Assembly: GCF_016808095.1 (NCBI RefSeq)
Contig: NC_068972.1
Coordinates: forward strand, 22,746,289-22,810,288
From: Vigna angularis
Lineage: Eukaryota; Streptophyta; Magnoliopsida; Fabales; Fabaceae
Direction of reading: 5' to 3'
Length of the DNA: 64,000 bases
Shown here in pieces: positions 47,849 through 61,031 of the stretch. The position numbers and the translations under genes were made by a program. A model generated the notes under the pieces. The model ran no database searches. It saw nothing but the letters and a program-made list of their open reading frames with translations, and was not told the origin of the DNA. Position 1 is the first letter of the stretch. Every line of letters starts with the position of its first letter.

Positions 47849-50346
47849 ATGCCCTTGAGGTATTCATAAATGAGGTGGAAAGGCAATTAGGTAGAAAAGT
47901 AAAATTGGTGAGATCTGATAGAGGTGGTGATTATTATGGTAAAACTGATGAGAATGGACAATGTCCAGGTCCATTTGCAAAGTTTCTTGAAAGTCGGGGT
48001 ATTTGTGCACAGTATACAATGCCCGGTACACCACAACAAAATGGTGTAGCAGAAAGGCGGAATCGTACTCTTATGGATATGGTTAGGAGTATGTTAAGTC
48101 ATAGTAATATTCATTTATCTTTGTGGATGTATTCATTAAAGACTGTTGCATATCCAGTTAACAGGGTTCCTAGCAAAACAGTTTCTAAAACTCCTTATGA
48201 ACTATGGACTGGAAGGAAACCCAGTTTGAGACATCTTCATGTTTGGGGTTGTCCGGCAGAGGTAAGGTTATATAATCCACATGAAAAGAAGCTTGATGCA
48301 AGAACCATTAGTGGTTACTTCATCGGTTATCCTGAAAAATCAAAGGGATATATATTTTATTGCCTTAACCATGGTACAAGAATAGTTGAGTCTGGAAATG
48401 CTCGGCTCACTGAAAATGGTCAATTTAGTGGGAGTGAGGAATCACGAATAGTGGATATTCAAGAGCATACTGATAGTGTTTCTACATCTAATGTCTCTTC
48501 TGAAGTTGTTATCCCTCTTGTTGTATCACAGTCACATAACAAGCAGAGACAACAAGTTAATGTTCCAATCCCACAAAATGAACATATAAATGTTGAGCCA
48601 ATTGACAATGAGCAAGTCACAAATGAGCAAGTCATAAATGAGCAATTGATAGAGGAACCACAAGAAGCATCATTAAGAAGGTCTGTAAGGGAGAAAAGAC
48701 CTGCTATTTCGAATGATTATGTGGTTTACTCTGTTGAACATGAATGTGACTTAAGCATTGATGAGGATCCAGTCTCTTTCAGACAAGCCATGGAAAGTAA
48801 TAATTCAGAGAATTGGTTGAATGCTATAAAAGAAGAATTGAAATCAATGGATGACAATAAAGTATGGGATCTAGTTGAATTGCCTAAGGGTTCAAAAAGA
48901 GTCGGTTGTAAATGGGTCTTTAAGACTAAACATGACTCAAAAGGCAATATTGAAAGGTATAAAGCTAGATTAGTGAACAAAAGTTTCATTCAAAAGGAAG
49001 GCATTGACTACAAAGAGACCTTCTCTCCTGTTTCTAAGAAGGACTCTTTGAGAATTGTTTTGGCTTTAGTGGCTCATTATGATTTAGAGCTTCACCAAGT
49101 GGATGTAAAGACCGCTTTTCTGAATGGTGACTTAGAAGAGGAAGTTTATATGGACCAACCAGAAGGTTTCACAATAACAGGAAAAGAAAATTTGGTGTGT
49201 AAATTGAAGAAATCAATATATGGACTGAAACAAGCTTCCCGACAATGGTATCTAAAATTTAATGATATCATAACTTCATATGGTTTTGTAGAGAACACCG
49301 TTGACCGGTGTATATATATGAAGATCAGTGGGAGTAAGTTTGTTATATTGGTTCTATATGTTGACGACATTCTTCTTGCTACTAATGATGTTGGTATGTT
49401 ACATGATGTAAAGAAGTTTCTCTCTAGCAACTTTGAAATGAAAGATATGAATGAGGCATCTTATGTGATAGGAATAAAAATATTCCGTGATAGATCACAA
49501 GGATTGTTATGTTTGTCTCAAAAAGGCTATATTAACAAAGTGTTAGAGAGATTCATAATGGAAAAATGTTCTCCTGGAATAGTTCCAATTCAAAAAGGAG
49601 ACAAGTTTAGTCAAATGCAATGTCCCAATAATGATTTGGAACGAAAGGTCATGGAGTCTATTCCTTATGCGTCAGTGGTTGGGAGTTTGATGTATGCTCA
49701 AACTTGTACTCGACCAGATATCAGTTTTGTTGTTGGAATGTTAGGCTTATATCAAAGTAATCCCGGAATGGATCATTGGAAAGCTGCAAAGAAAGTTCCT
49801 AGGTATTTACAAGGTACCAAAGAATACATGCTCACCTACAGAAAGTCAAATCATCTTGAGATGATTGGCTACTCGGATTCAGACTATTCTGGATGTGTGG
49901 ATTCAAGAAAATCCACATTTGGTTATGTTTATCTATTAGCTGGAGGAGCAATTTCTTGGAAAAGTGCAAAACAATCAGTCATTGCTACTTCCACCATGGA
50001 AGCTGAATTTGTGGCATGCTTTGAGGCCACGGTTCATGCTTTGTGGTTGCGGAACTTTGTATCGAGGCTTGGCATTATTGACAGTATTGCTAGGCCGATA
50101 AGGATTTATTGTGATAATTTTGCAGCCGTCTTCTTCTTTAAAAATGACAAGTACTCAAAGGGTGCTAAACACATGGATTTGAAATACTTGTCGGTCAAAG
50201 AAGAAGTGCAGAAACGTAGAGTGTTAATTGAGCATATTGGTATGGATTTGATGATAGCAAATCCGTTAACTAAAGGTCTATCGCCCAAAACTTTTATTGG
50301 CCATGTTGAAAGTATGGGCATTATGGATAAGTTAATATTAACATAA
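47845..50346 (+). pseudogene. copia-2 integrase core, RT and RNase H
   Basis: 833 codons from an internal Met to TAA. Integrase core motifs are SDRGGDYY and QQNGVAERRNRT, followed by VWGCPAEVRLYN. RT shows GCKWVFKTKHD, DVKTAFLNGDLEEEVYM and the catalytic LYVDDILLATND. RNase H has YSDSDYSGCVDSRKSTFGY and STMEAEF, and the C-terminus has NPLTKGLSPK. The start is not a true one: this is the downstream part of the polyprotein after a frameshift at a TA-repeat. Confidence 0.93.
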
Positions 50347-50705
50347 TGATGTTATCTATCTATATGGATATGTATAGTTATATGCTTGTACTGTCATGAC
50401 ACTTGTGAATTCAATTAAAGTTATGTTTCTTTTTATTCTATTGTTATCCACATTAATTTATATACATGTATTATTGATTATGGTAACATGTTATATCTCT
50501 TTTAGAGACATGAAAGTTAAAAGATTGATTAAAGTTATGTTGAGTTGGTTTGATTATGTGATACATGGAAGGAATCTTGTCGTTCATGACTTTTGCCCGT
50601 CATGATCCGATCATTTCAATTCATATAAGGATGATGACTTGATAATTCTAATGAATGGTGCGCACTTAAAGTTTAGTTTTAGATCTTCAAGTCGTCACAT
50701 GAACC

Positions 50706-50716
50706 AAGTGGGAGAA
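50706..50716 (+). other. Polypurine tract of copia-2
   Basis: aagtgggagaa directly before the 3' LTR (TGTTAAATT). It is the same motif as in copia-1. Confidence 0.9.
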
Positions 50717-51183
50717 TGTTAAATTATATTAATATTTAAGATTGGTTCATGTAATTTAAAGTATAACTTTGATGTACAGATTCTAATGTGATGATTATTA
50801 GAATATAATGTATTAAAGTTATAGGGATTATTTTAGAGTTATTAAAATTAATCTCTCTCTTCTCACTTCAATAAAGGGCATTTTGGTATTTTATTAAAGT
50901 TGATTAAATATCATAAAAGAGGGAAAAGGTTGGACTACGGTTGACAGGTTAAGTTTCTGAGAAGAGAGAAAGAAAGGTTACGTTCTCTGAAAAGAAAAGA
51001 AACTGTGACATCCTTCAGAATTCCTATATCATCAAGAAAGCATTAAAGAGGAGTAAGAGAAGGGAGAACATTGATAGGAAGAAACTATACAATGGATCCA
51101 GGTAAGTTCTTTTCCACTATGTATAAGAGAATAAGATCCTGTGTGTGTTTTTCATTCAATTGAAAATTAAAGAATTGCTTATC
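50717..51183 (+). repeat. 3' LTR of copia-2
   Basis: 467-bp LTR matching 44677-45158, with a deletion near 51130. If the GTTTT duplication is correct, it ends in ...ttatc where the 5' LTR has ...ttaca, so the terminal CA is lost here. Confidence 0.88.
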
Positions 51184-51841
51184 GTTTTCGATAAGAAGCG
51201 AAGCAACAAGAACAATCGCTGAGTGTTCTCTAGGATTCATAATGTCATTTGGGGTTGACTGGGAGAGGGTTTTGGCTAAGGGAGCATGCGGAAGATGCAG
51301 AGGTATTTTAATCGGTTACCATATTAGAGAAAGAGAGCTTATGATGCAAAGAATGACTTAAAGGAGAATAGCCAAGAATATTATTGATCAACTCAACTCA
51401 GAAAGTTGCAAGATACACACAAAAAAGTAACTGAGTATAACCATTTAACAGAAACTCTTATTTACAAAGTTAATCCTAATAGTTTGAAAATTTCAGTTCA
51501 CGTGATTGTGCAAAATATAAAATTGTGCAAGCGTCCCCACACAGAGAAGAAGGGAAATTCAAATAGAAATAGTTGTTTGGGAAAAGAAAATCAATAATAC
51601 AGAGAATATATTTTTACTTATAAAATAAATTATTATTATTATTATGATTAATTTAACTGTTTTCATAAATAATTATGGATATTTAACTCTTCTTTTACTC
51701 TGTATGTATATTTGTTTAAGAAATTAAAAAGAAAAAGATATACATTTTTCTATAATTTTAAAAAAATGGAAAAATAAAAAATATAAATAATTATTTTTAT
51801 TCATATTTTTATTATAATTTTACGTTTTATACTTTAGAAAT
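51184..51841. other. Spacer with dispersed repeat, copy 2
   Basis: Bases 51330-51475 repeat 41380-41575. The rest is AT-rich with nothing recognised. Confidence 0.5.
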
Positions 51842-52685
51842 TGTAAGAACTATGAGGTATTAGAGTATATAAATGTTTTAAAATATTGAGACCGACTATT
51901 TTATTTTAAAATAATAAATAAGTCGATTTTATAAATAAAAACTTCATACAGTAATCTCATTACTTAAAAACACTTCATCTCTCTAGAACTCGCTCTTTAA
52001 ACTCTCTCTACCTTCTCTCCACACTTTCTTCCCCTCTGATCATTTATTTGACGATCAGGAAGTTCCTATGTGATCACTATTGAGTTGTCTTCAATATCCA
52101 CCAAAGTAAGTTTCTATCCCTTTTTCTCGGTCTATCTTGGTATTTGATATACGTATCAAATTTGTCCTACATGTATAAAGTGTGTTTCTTCTTTGATTCT
52201 TGGTTAATTATGGGTCCTAAGATTTCATCCCAACTGTCATCCCGTCAATTGTAAGCGTTTACCTAAAATTCTTCCTGGTAGGAGTGTCGGTCGAGTAATT
52301 ATTGGACTATCCTAGTTTTCCCTAAGATAAGGGAAGCTAATTTGCTTTTCATAATTGTAGTAAGATGTTTGTAATATGCCATTTGGTGTGCATGTGATTA
52401 TATGATTATTAGTGGTGTGAAATTTGAAAAAAATATGAGTAATTGCCCTTTTTTATGTGTTTTTTGAATAATTGTGAATGTATGATTGTAGCATAACTTA
52501 TAGTATGATGAAATGGAGATGTTGTTGAGATAAAACTGTGTTATTATTGATAGTTGGAAGAATTGAGGATTTGATGTATAAATTGAAGATTTAAAGTGAT
52601 GGATGTAAAATAACTTTATATCTAACTGAGCATCTTATTAACTATGTAATGTTTTTACTATGGTTTCTGTAGTTGGGATGTTACA
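51842..52685 (+). mobile_element. Long LTR-like repeat family, copy D (short, no cargo)
   Basis: 844 bp, from tgtaagaactatg to ttgggatgttaca. Flanks GAAAT (51837-51841) and AAAAT (52686-52690) differ by one base, a plausible 5-bp duplication. It has a TATA box (tataaata at 51930-51937), a CT-rich leader (actctctaccttctctcc), then gatcaggaagttcctatgtg and a splice-donor-like agtaagtttc. All are shared with the copy at 62061. The middle cargo is missing. Confidence 0.75.
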
Positions 52686-54613
52686 AAAATTATTTTTCAT
52701 TGTAAGAGACTGGTATATAATTTAAATTTGATTAAATTATACTTTCAATCCTTTAATTTTTTATGTTAAATTTGATTTTTTATTTTTCTTGAAAAAATCA
52801 ACTTATTTAAATTTAACAGAAAACATGAAAGGAGTATAATATAATTATTGTGTACTTCTGTTTGATATTCTTAGTTTGGCATAAATTGAACTTTATTTAA
52901 ATATTTAAAAATAAAATGTCTTCAAGTTAGAAAATTTACCTAATAAGTTTTTTATATATAAGTAAATTGTCTTATCCTATATTACTCCTACCCATTCATT
53001 TTGTTTCCTTTTCTTTTCTCTTACTCCCTCTTTTTCTTTAAAATTTTTCTCACCTTTTTCTCTTAAATCTTAAATTGACGAAGTATTTCTATCAAAATTA
53101 AGTTTTTATTTACTTTATAAATTTATTTATTTTTCAATGATTTGACTTTTAAATAAATTAAGTTTTTATTTATTTTATAAATTTACTTTATAATTTTTTT
53201 TCAGATGATTTTATCTTTAATCTTATTAAAATCAATTGAGAAAAGAATCTTCCCAACTTGATTCATTATATACTAAAATTTAGTTATATTTAGATATTTT
53301 ATCGTAGGTCTTTTGAAAATTTGTGTAAAGGTTTCAACTATAATGTTATTGAGTTTTGTTTCTTGAAACATTATTTAAAATGCTTTTAAGTTGATACTTT
53401 ATTGATATATTGATAAGATGACTAATGTTCTTACTAGGCTTGGATTTTGTATCGATAAGACATGTGGCAAGATCAAAAGAGAATAGTTTTGTCGTAGGTT
53501 GTGTTAGTTTGATAAGGGAAGATCCACCTACACAAAAATCTTTCTAATACTTAAGTCAATATGAAAATAAGAATCTTTTTTAGAGTGTAAGTGAGAAAGT
53601 ACTAGATTGTTTAAATAAGTAATACTCCCTGATCGATCTTTCTATATCAAGTTTGTGTCAGTGTCCATTGAATCAGGCATCTAGGAAGTAATGACAAATA
53701 ATCACCCATAAATGAGAGGAAACAACACTTATTATATGACTTAAATCTTCATTATGAGTGAAGTTGCCAAACTTTGGTGCATTAAGCCTCTTTACTGGGT
53801 GAGTAGGTACAACAACATTATGCATGTGAAGTATAGAATTCTACTGAATTGAGTTTTGATTGTGATTTAGATAAGCATAACATATTTATATATCTTTCAT
53901 TATGATAGTTTATGAAATTGATATAAGCCTAAATATACATACTTGAAGTTAAGAGACCAAGATTTTATATAAAATAAGTAAAGAATGATGTTTGAGTAAA
54001 TTATGGTTTTTATTAATCATTTGAATTGTTTAAAATTTGGTTTGATTTAGTTGTTGAGACTTTTTTTTCTTTTTTTCTCAAGTGAGGAATTTTTGCTCAA
54101 GTGAAAATAGAGTGAAGACTTAAATCTTAATTTCTATCCTATTTTTTCTTGAATATCATATTTTTGCTCAAATGAAATATTTTTTACTCAAGTAAAAATA
54201 TCATTATATGAATATGGTTCTCAAAATTGATGAGAATTGTGTGTACTTGTGATCATTCGGAATGATGTGTGAATTGTTGTTTGATTTGAATATTAAGAAT
54301 TGACATCTATGTTGTAAGAAAAATCTCAGAGAGTTTCGTTAATGGTTTGAGCATAAACTAAGATATAAAGTGACTAAAAGATAAAGAAAAATTATTATAT
54401 ATTGTGATATATGTAGATGTACGACTTAAGTTGTATTAAGTATTGAATATTGGATTAGATATCAGTTTTTTAGTAAAATTTACTTATAACATATTTTATG
54501 GAATATATAATTGATATTCTACTGTTTAATATCTTGATATATAAATTCAGGTATAATCTATATGGTTGTTGAATATTAGATTTTAAGTTAAAATCAATTG
54601 GTGTAACTTAATA

Positions 54614-54616
<3 letters not shown>

Positions 54617-54663
<47 letters not shown>
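54617..54663. repeat. (TA)n microsatellite
   Basis: About 23 uninterrupted TA units. Confidence 0.95.
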
Positions 54664-54665
<2 letters not shown>

Positions 54666-54810
54666 TTAAGATAAAAATTATTTCAATAATTTATCTTTAT
54701 TTCAATAAATATTATGAACAGATGACTGAACTATGTACATAAACATATATAAACAGTCGCAAGAAGAATAAGAGAGATGAAAAAGTTTTATTTCATTTTA
54801 ATTATTTTTG

Positions 54811-54816
<6 letters not shown>

Positions 54817-54868
<52 letters not shown>
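54817..54868. repeat. (TA)n microsatellite
   Basis: About 26 uninterrupted TA units, about 150 bases after the previous run. Confidence 0.95.
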
Positions 54869-54871
<3 letters not shown>

Positions 54872-56162
54872 TGTATATTAGGTTGTAATACATTTATTAT
54901 TATAATTTTTTAAGAATTTATAGTTTAGTTGATAGATTATTTTTTAGGATATTATATATGAATAAGAATTTTAAAAAATACTAATATAAGTATATGAATA
55001 AAAATAGAATAATTTTATAATATCGAAATATTACAAAAATAACTTTATATAATAATAGTTGTAATAGATTAAATTATTATTTATAATTACTTAAGTAAGC
55101 CAATCTGTCATATTCATAAAATTTTATAAGTGACTTAATTATTTTTTAATTGACTAACCAATTAATTTAAAAGTGATTTATTTAATAAATAAGCATCACC
55201 CACCTAATATAAATCTGACGTAAAACAAACCACAATAAGCCTTCGATGATTCGTCTTATAAATGTGTCCACTCTCGTTCACATTTCTAATGATACACGCA
55301 AGTTTTGCTTAGGACCCGAGTGATTTTTGTAATTCAATAATTAGAAGATAAAGTTTAAAATTATTTAAGAATAATAATTTGTCTTTTAAGTTAAAATAAC
55401 TTTTTTTTATATATTTTTAAATCATCATCTCTTTAATATTATTTTCTAACTTTTCTTTAGTTAGTATTTTTTACCAATATATATAAATAGTTAAAGTGTT
55501 CTAAAATTATTTTATATAATTCACATTTACATAAAATCCCAAAAAACTTTATATTAAAACCGTCAGAATCTATTATGTCATTCTTGTGTTAACTAAGTAT
55601 TTTAACTAGAAATAACATTTTTTTTCTATTTCAAAGATCATTATAAGTGTTAATGAAAAATAAGTGATCACACTAACAAATGACAAGTATTATTCTTTTT
55701 AAGATTTGTGTAAGATATAACAACTCTCAGATTCAATAACCTGATTAGATCATAATGTTCCAAAAACACAATAGAAATTCTTTTTATATTTTTATCAAAG
55801 TTGGTATATAACAAAAAATTAACATAACTAGTGTATTTAGAATTTGTCGAGATTAAACTTTAACCACTTCATTATTCTCATGCATTTTAAATTATCTCAA
55901 TTTCATATTTATGTAAAATCATTTCACAATAATATTCAAATATTATTCATAAAACCTTCTTTCAACAAGTGAAATCATACAATAATTTCAAGAGTCTAAA
56001 ATTATTAATGAACCAAATTCTATTACTATATACAAACATTCACTAAGTATTTAATTTCAAGACTAGTTCTAAAGATATTTTTCAACAACTCAAGAATCCC
56101 AAATCAAACATGAAAACGATTCACATCAAACATTAAACTTGAAAATCAAATACTACAAAAAC

Positions 56163-56166
<4 letters not shown>

Positions 56167-56229
<63 letters not shown>
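56167..56229. repeat. (TA)n microsatellite
   Basis: About 31 uninterrupted TA units, the longest in the window. Confidence 0.95.
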
Positions 56230-56232
<3 letters not shown>

Positions 56233-56902
56233 AATTTTACATAAAAATTCAATTTTATCTAATATCGGCAAATAAAAATAATTCTCTATGGTAAAGAATC
56301 TAAAATTTTAAAAAATTAAAAAATAAGAAAGAAATTTGAACCATAAAATAAAAACAATTTTTCTCCAATATTTTTGACAAGTGCTTTATACTCCAATTTT
56401 ACCTATCATCGGCATCTTTAACCAAAAATTATGTTAGATGAAAGTTAACCCAAATCACAAATCTTTTTTTTTTCTTTCTATTTTCTTGAGTATCAAAAGA
56501 CAAATTATTTATCAATTATTGTCGACTACTATTATATTAAAATTAATGTGTTCAATTGAATAGATTTTTTTAAAAATAAATTATGTTAACGAATAATTAA
56601 TTTTAATTACAAGTTCACTAAATTTATTGATAACACGTGAAATGATTATTGAAATTTATAATCTCAAAATATTTATGAAATGTTGTGTTTTGAATAAATA
56701 TTTTGGTATATTTTTTATAATTAGTAAAAGTATTTTATGAACTTTCACATAAATTTTTAATTTACCTCTAATTGAGTCATCTACTTCAACAAACAACAAT
56801 CAGGTCAAGTTGAGTCAGATGTAAAATAGAAAAGTTATTTTAAGTAAACAATTGTTAAAGCATCAAAGTAATGAACTCGTGTTGAGTTCTAAGGTCTTGT
56901 TT

Positions 56903-57158
56903 ACTTGAATAGATTTGAGGGAGAGTGATTGACAGGATTTAAAGGTAAATTTTTTTGTTGTTTATTTGAGTAGATTTGGAGGTAAGTGAGAGTGAATTTG
57001 AAAGTAAAGTTTGTGAGAATTAGTGTAGGATTTTATTGACGTGACACAATAAAAAAAATTACATTCACTCTTATTTACCTCCAAATTCACTCAAATAAAC
57101 AACAAAAAAAAAATTATCTTCAAATCCTCTCAATCACTGTTTTTCAAATCCATTTATA
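56903..57158. mobile_element. Foldback MITE-like element
   Basis: Long imperfect inverted repeat. The left arm (agagtgattgacaggattt, tttgttgtttatttgagt, ttggaggtaa) is mirrored by the right arm (ttacctccaaa, actcaaataaacaacaaa, aaatcctctcaatcact). The loop of about 60 bp contains ttagtgtaggattttatt. It has no coding capacity. A truncated relative is at 35951-36092. Confidence 0.75.
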
Positions 57159-58171
57159 GATCATGTTGAATATATATATATTGGTTTTGGATATGTGGAG
57201 TGATATTGGAAAAGAAAATTAAATAATTTCCCAAGAACAAAACAACATACATAATTTAAAACAGGTAAATAATAATAGACATGTGATACTGGAAATGGAG
57301 AAAGGGTAAGAAATTAAAAGTATATATTTTAAATAATATATATATATATATATATGGTATTTTAATCTCAATCACACTTCTAATTTCTAAATCCTGTTTT
57401 ATTTCTTTCTTATAAAATGGATCCAAATAATTATAAATAGTAAGCTTATTATTATTTGACAAATTGTTCAAATCCTTCAAATACTATTACAAATTCTTCA
57501 AATCCTCTTAATATTTCCCCAATTACCATAATAAATTTAATGCCAAATTTTATTTTCCCTTCTATTGAAAATTCACAAAAATGTATGAAAACTATAGACA
57601 AAGAAAACGAAACACCTTCAAATCCTATCAAATTTTCAAATATCAATACTATGAGGAAAAAAATATTGTCATCACAAAAAGTTAATGAAATATAGAGAAC
57701 CTAAAAAATGTTCTAGAATGATATAATATACTACCTCAAGTTTGAATTGAAATTTTATTAATTTTGAGTTTTATGATTAATATTGAAATGGTGTATTTCA
57801 TTTTTAATTTATTAATTAGTCCGTAAAATTGTTTTATATAATTAATGTTTGAATTTTCATTAATTTTATTTATGGTTTAGTAAAAAATAAATTTATTTTA
57901 GTAAGAAAATATTTTTTATTTATAATTATATTTACATCAAATAATGATTTTGATTTATATTAAAAATTAAGTTTAAATATTAAAATATGAGATATAGTGT
58001 ATATTATGCTAAAAGTAGATGAAGATCTTAAAATAAGCTTTTAACATGGAAGAGCAAAATAATAAAAACCTGTATATCCTATTAGGAACAAAATAAATTG
58101 CTAAAAAGCAGTATTTTGTTAATAGATGGAAATATTATTAAGTGATTTTATTTTAATTTTATGGTGTTAAA
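57159..58171. other. AT-rich spacer
   Basis: Includes a short TA run (about 57335-57356) and a stretch with the repeated phrase (c/t)aaatcctt or caaatcct (57469-57510). Its last five bases, TTAAA, are the target duplication of repeat copy E. No gene is claimed. Confidence 0.45.
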
Positions 58172-59118
58172 TGTAACATCCCAATATATATAGTATAAAC
58201 TATAATAAGGAGAAGCAACATACATGATAAAATAGTACAGTTATCCATCTAAACATAAAGTGATACCTTTACAGTCATCCAAAAACAACTATAAATTTAA
58301 AACTTTATTTACAAACTGAAGATTATTCCAAAACTATCTACAAGGATCTAAAGAACCCCAACACCACTACTCAGCAGCAGCATCACCTCCATCCAATGCA
58401 TGCTCCAAGGAAACATCTTCTTTCGCTGCTCACATCCGAAGGATGGTCATCGCAGAAGAAGAACAGCAGAACATACAAAACATAAGCACACAACAGGGTA
58501 AGCTAGTTTAAACAAAGACTACTCATACCAAAATCAATAGAATTTATACAAGTATATTATGTATTCACATCACTTAAACCCTTCACACATAACACACACT
58601 AACGCTGACTGTCCGAACTTAGAATGATTGTCGAGCTATGGCGGGTCGTGCACTCGTGGTGGCTTCTACTGCTTTGCAAAGCCATTGCCAATGGGTTTCA
58701 CCCTACCACACTCACGAGGTTAGTCCGTTATCACTCACCTTGGGCCATACTAGAAGCACCCAAGACTAGGACCTCCAACTACTCCTCACGACATGGATCA
58801 ATCCTCTCTACTTGAGAATGAAAGACCATTGGAGTTTCAGGATAACCCCCAAGACTGAGCTCCTGCATTCATTCTAACCTTACTTGAATCTCGACTAAAG
58901 ACTCCACTTTAAATCACAACATAGGGCACCACCATGTCTCCTCTCCTTGAGGATCATGGAATTACGTCCATAAACACCCTTGAACTTTACCATTTTGATT
59001 ACCACATGCCACAATTATAACCTATATTACTTGTTGCCACTTCAACTTACTTCATACAACACTTCTTGATACATATCAAACAACATAAGAACATACAAGT
59101 CTTGAACTAGAACGTACC

Positions 59119-59560
59119 CCTCGCATAGCGCACACCTTCGCATAGCGAGACCCTAAACTTCTCGCACAGCGACCGAACTCGCCTTGCGAAAACCAAAGAC
59201 AGATACCAACTACTCTGGTTCTCTCGCATAGCGACTAAACTGGCTATACGAATAAAATGGTAAAAAGCTACAGACCCCAAATCCTCGCATAGCAACCCAA
59301 TTCGCTACACCAGAGTCTCATCTAGAGACTGAACCCCTCAAGCACTCGCAAAGCGAGACCCTCTCGCTGATCGAATAAATTGAATATTGGTTCCAGACCC
59401 CAACCCGTCGCATAACGACTACACTCGCTATGCGGATTGACAAACAGAGAGCAACCCCCTCATATCACTCGCACAGCGCGCCCATTCGCTATGCGAGTAC
59501 ATTAGCATAGAGCACCTCGCCAAGGTAACTCGCTATGCGAATCCATTCGCACAGCGAGTC
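59119..59560. repeat. Degenerate array of TCGC-n-GCGA motifs in repeat copy E
   Basis: Repeated short palindrome-like phrases such as tcgcatagcg, tcgctatgcga, tcgcacagcg and attcgcacagcgag, about a dozen or more in 440 bp, with variable spacers. They are GC-rich and CpG-dense against AT-rich flanks. A related array lies in copy F. Confidence 0.85.
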
Positions 59561-60689
59561 TGCATAATCTGCAGAACGAAATTCTGCAGAATTACACAAC
59601 TCAACCACTCCTTACCAATCCTACTCAACTTGGCCAACTTCTAACACTCCTAATTCGATGTATATGCTAAATTAAACCTAACTAAAGGATTCTAAACATT
59701 CCTAACACCAAACTAAAGGGTTTATGCACCAATCTCTACTCTAAAACCTCCAATTCATCAACTTATTGACCCAAAACCAATTCTACCACTTAGAACCTGT
59801 TTTTGACCATTTCAAAGACTCAAACCAGTCCCAAATGACCTATCTACACTATCCCAGCAATCACCAACAGCCCTTGCCCACTAATTCTCAAATTCACTAC
59901 TTCACTTCCTCTAAAATACACTAAACCAGTCCAAAACACTTTACTCTTTACTTCCTTGTCACCACAACCACTCTCATACAACACACATCTCAAATTACAT
60001 AATCACAGTCAATAACAATCAACAATTTGTACACCTCACAGCACCCAAATTAATCCAAATCAGTTCATCAATTAAATTTCACAGTTTCCATTAGTTTAAC
60101 AGTTAGGAACATACATTCACAAGCTAAAATTCTAGCTGCACAGCACTCTGATCACAGAATTCATAACATACAATCATCAATTGATAATAAAAACACAACC
60201 TAGCTTTCCTTACCTCAGAGTTACACAGTCCCAAACACAGAAACCTACAAATCACCAATTGGTGATAGAGAGCCACACTTAGAACCTAAATTGAGCTAGA
60301 AATGGAAGGAATAATTACCAACCACATGCAAACAGAATGGTTGCATGCTCACAGCACAGAGAAGAACGAACAGAATGTCAGGAGCGGCTGCAGCGGAATG
60401 GTTAGCGTGGAATAACAAACCAAGAGGGGTTTTAATACAAACGTGTGCCTTTTAATTTCTACTCAATTAAACTTACTTAGCAATTAATATTGACAAATAA
60501 AGAGAGTAAGGTTGAGAGAAATTTGCACAGATGATTTTATCCTGGTTCGGATCTTACCAATCCTACGTCCAGTCGCTTATCTCAAAACAAGATAAACAGT
60601 TTCACTAACACAAAACAATTACAAACTACAATCACAAAGATACAATTTGTAGAAACCACCTCTCTTGATACCACAAGAGATGAAACAAC

Positions 60690-60790
60690 ACCTCCTTTGA
60701 ATCTTCACAAAGGATGAAACACTTCCTCCGAATACTTCACGAAGGATGAACACCTCCTCCGAATACTTCACGAAGGATGAACTTCCTCTT
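60690..60790. repeat. Short tandem repeat in the nested solo LTR
   Basis: The phrase ctccgaatacttcacgaagg occurs twice exactly (about 60726 and 60757), and a related ctttgaatcttcacaaagg lies just upstream (about 60694). The unit is about 31 bp. Confidence 0.75.
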
Positions 60791-61031
60791 CCAGACACCT
60801 CCTTAGACACACCAAGGATGAACCAGCTATTCCTCTATCACCGTAGCAGTATATCACCAACTCTACAGACAGAGTTACCTTAGCTGAGCAAGAGCACACA
60901 ATTCTCAAGAGTTTCTGAGTATTTGAGCACAAGGGAAGAGTTTCTCAAGTCTTTGTTGAGAGGAAATGAGAGTCTATTTATAGACTCATCCAAAGACTCT
61001 TCCATTTTTCGTTTTCAGCCTTTCACACTGT

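Larger units (their letters stand above)
44677..51183 (+). mobile_element. Ty1/copia retrotransposon, copia-2
   Basis: Element of about 6.5 kb on the plus strand with LTRs, PBS, gag, protease, integrase, RT, RNase H and PPT in copia order. The 5-bp duplication GTTTT lies at 44672-44676 and 51184-51188. Its LTRs are unrelated in sequence to those of copia-1, but the proteins are similar, so it is a different family of the same group. The LTRs differ by about 15-20 substitutions and an indel of about 18 bp, so it is older than copia-1. A stop in gag and a frameshift in integrase disable it. Confidence 0.93.
52686..56902. other. AT-rich gene-poor region with TA microsatellites
   Basis: No gene, tRNA or element end recognised. 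Besides three long TA runs it holds phrases such as tcaagtga(g/a) repeated near 54079-54190. Coding potential is nil. Confidence 0.55.

Noticed and set aside
57456..57695. 79-codon Asn/Ser-rich plus-strand frame, with an upstream atggatccaaataat that recalls transposase starts
   Set aside because: No domain, very AT-rich codons, and a stop shortly after the upstream ATG. I could not connect it to a PIF/Harbinger or hAT protein.
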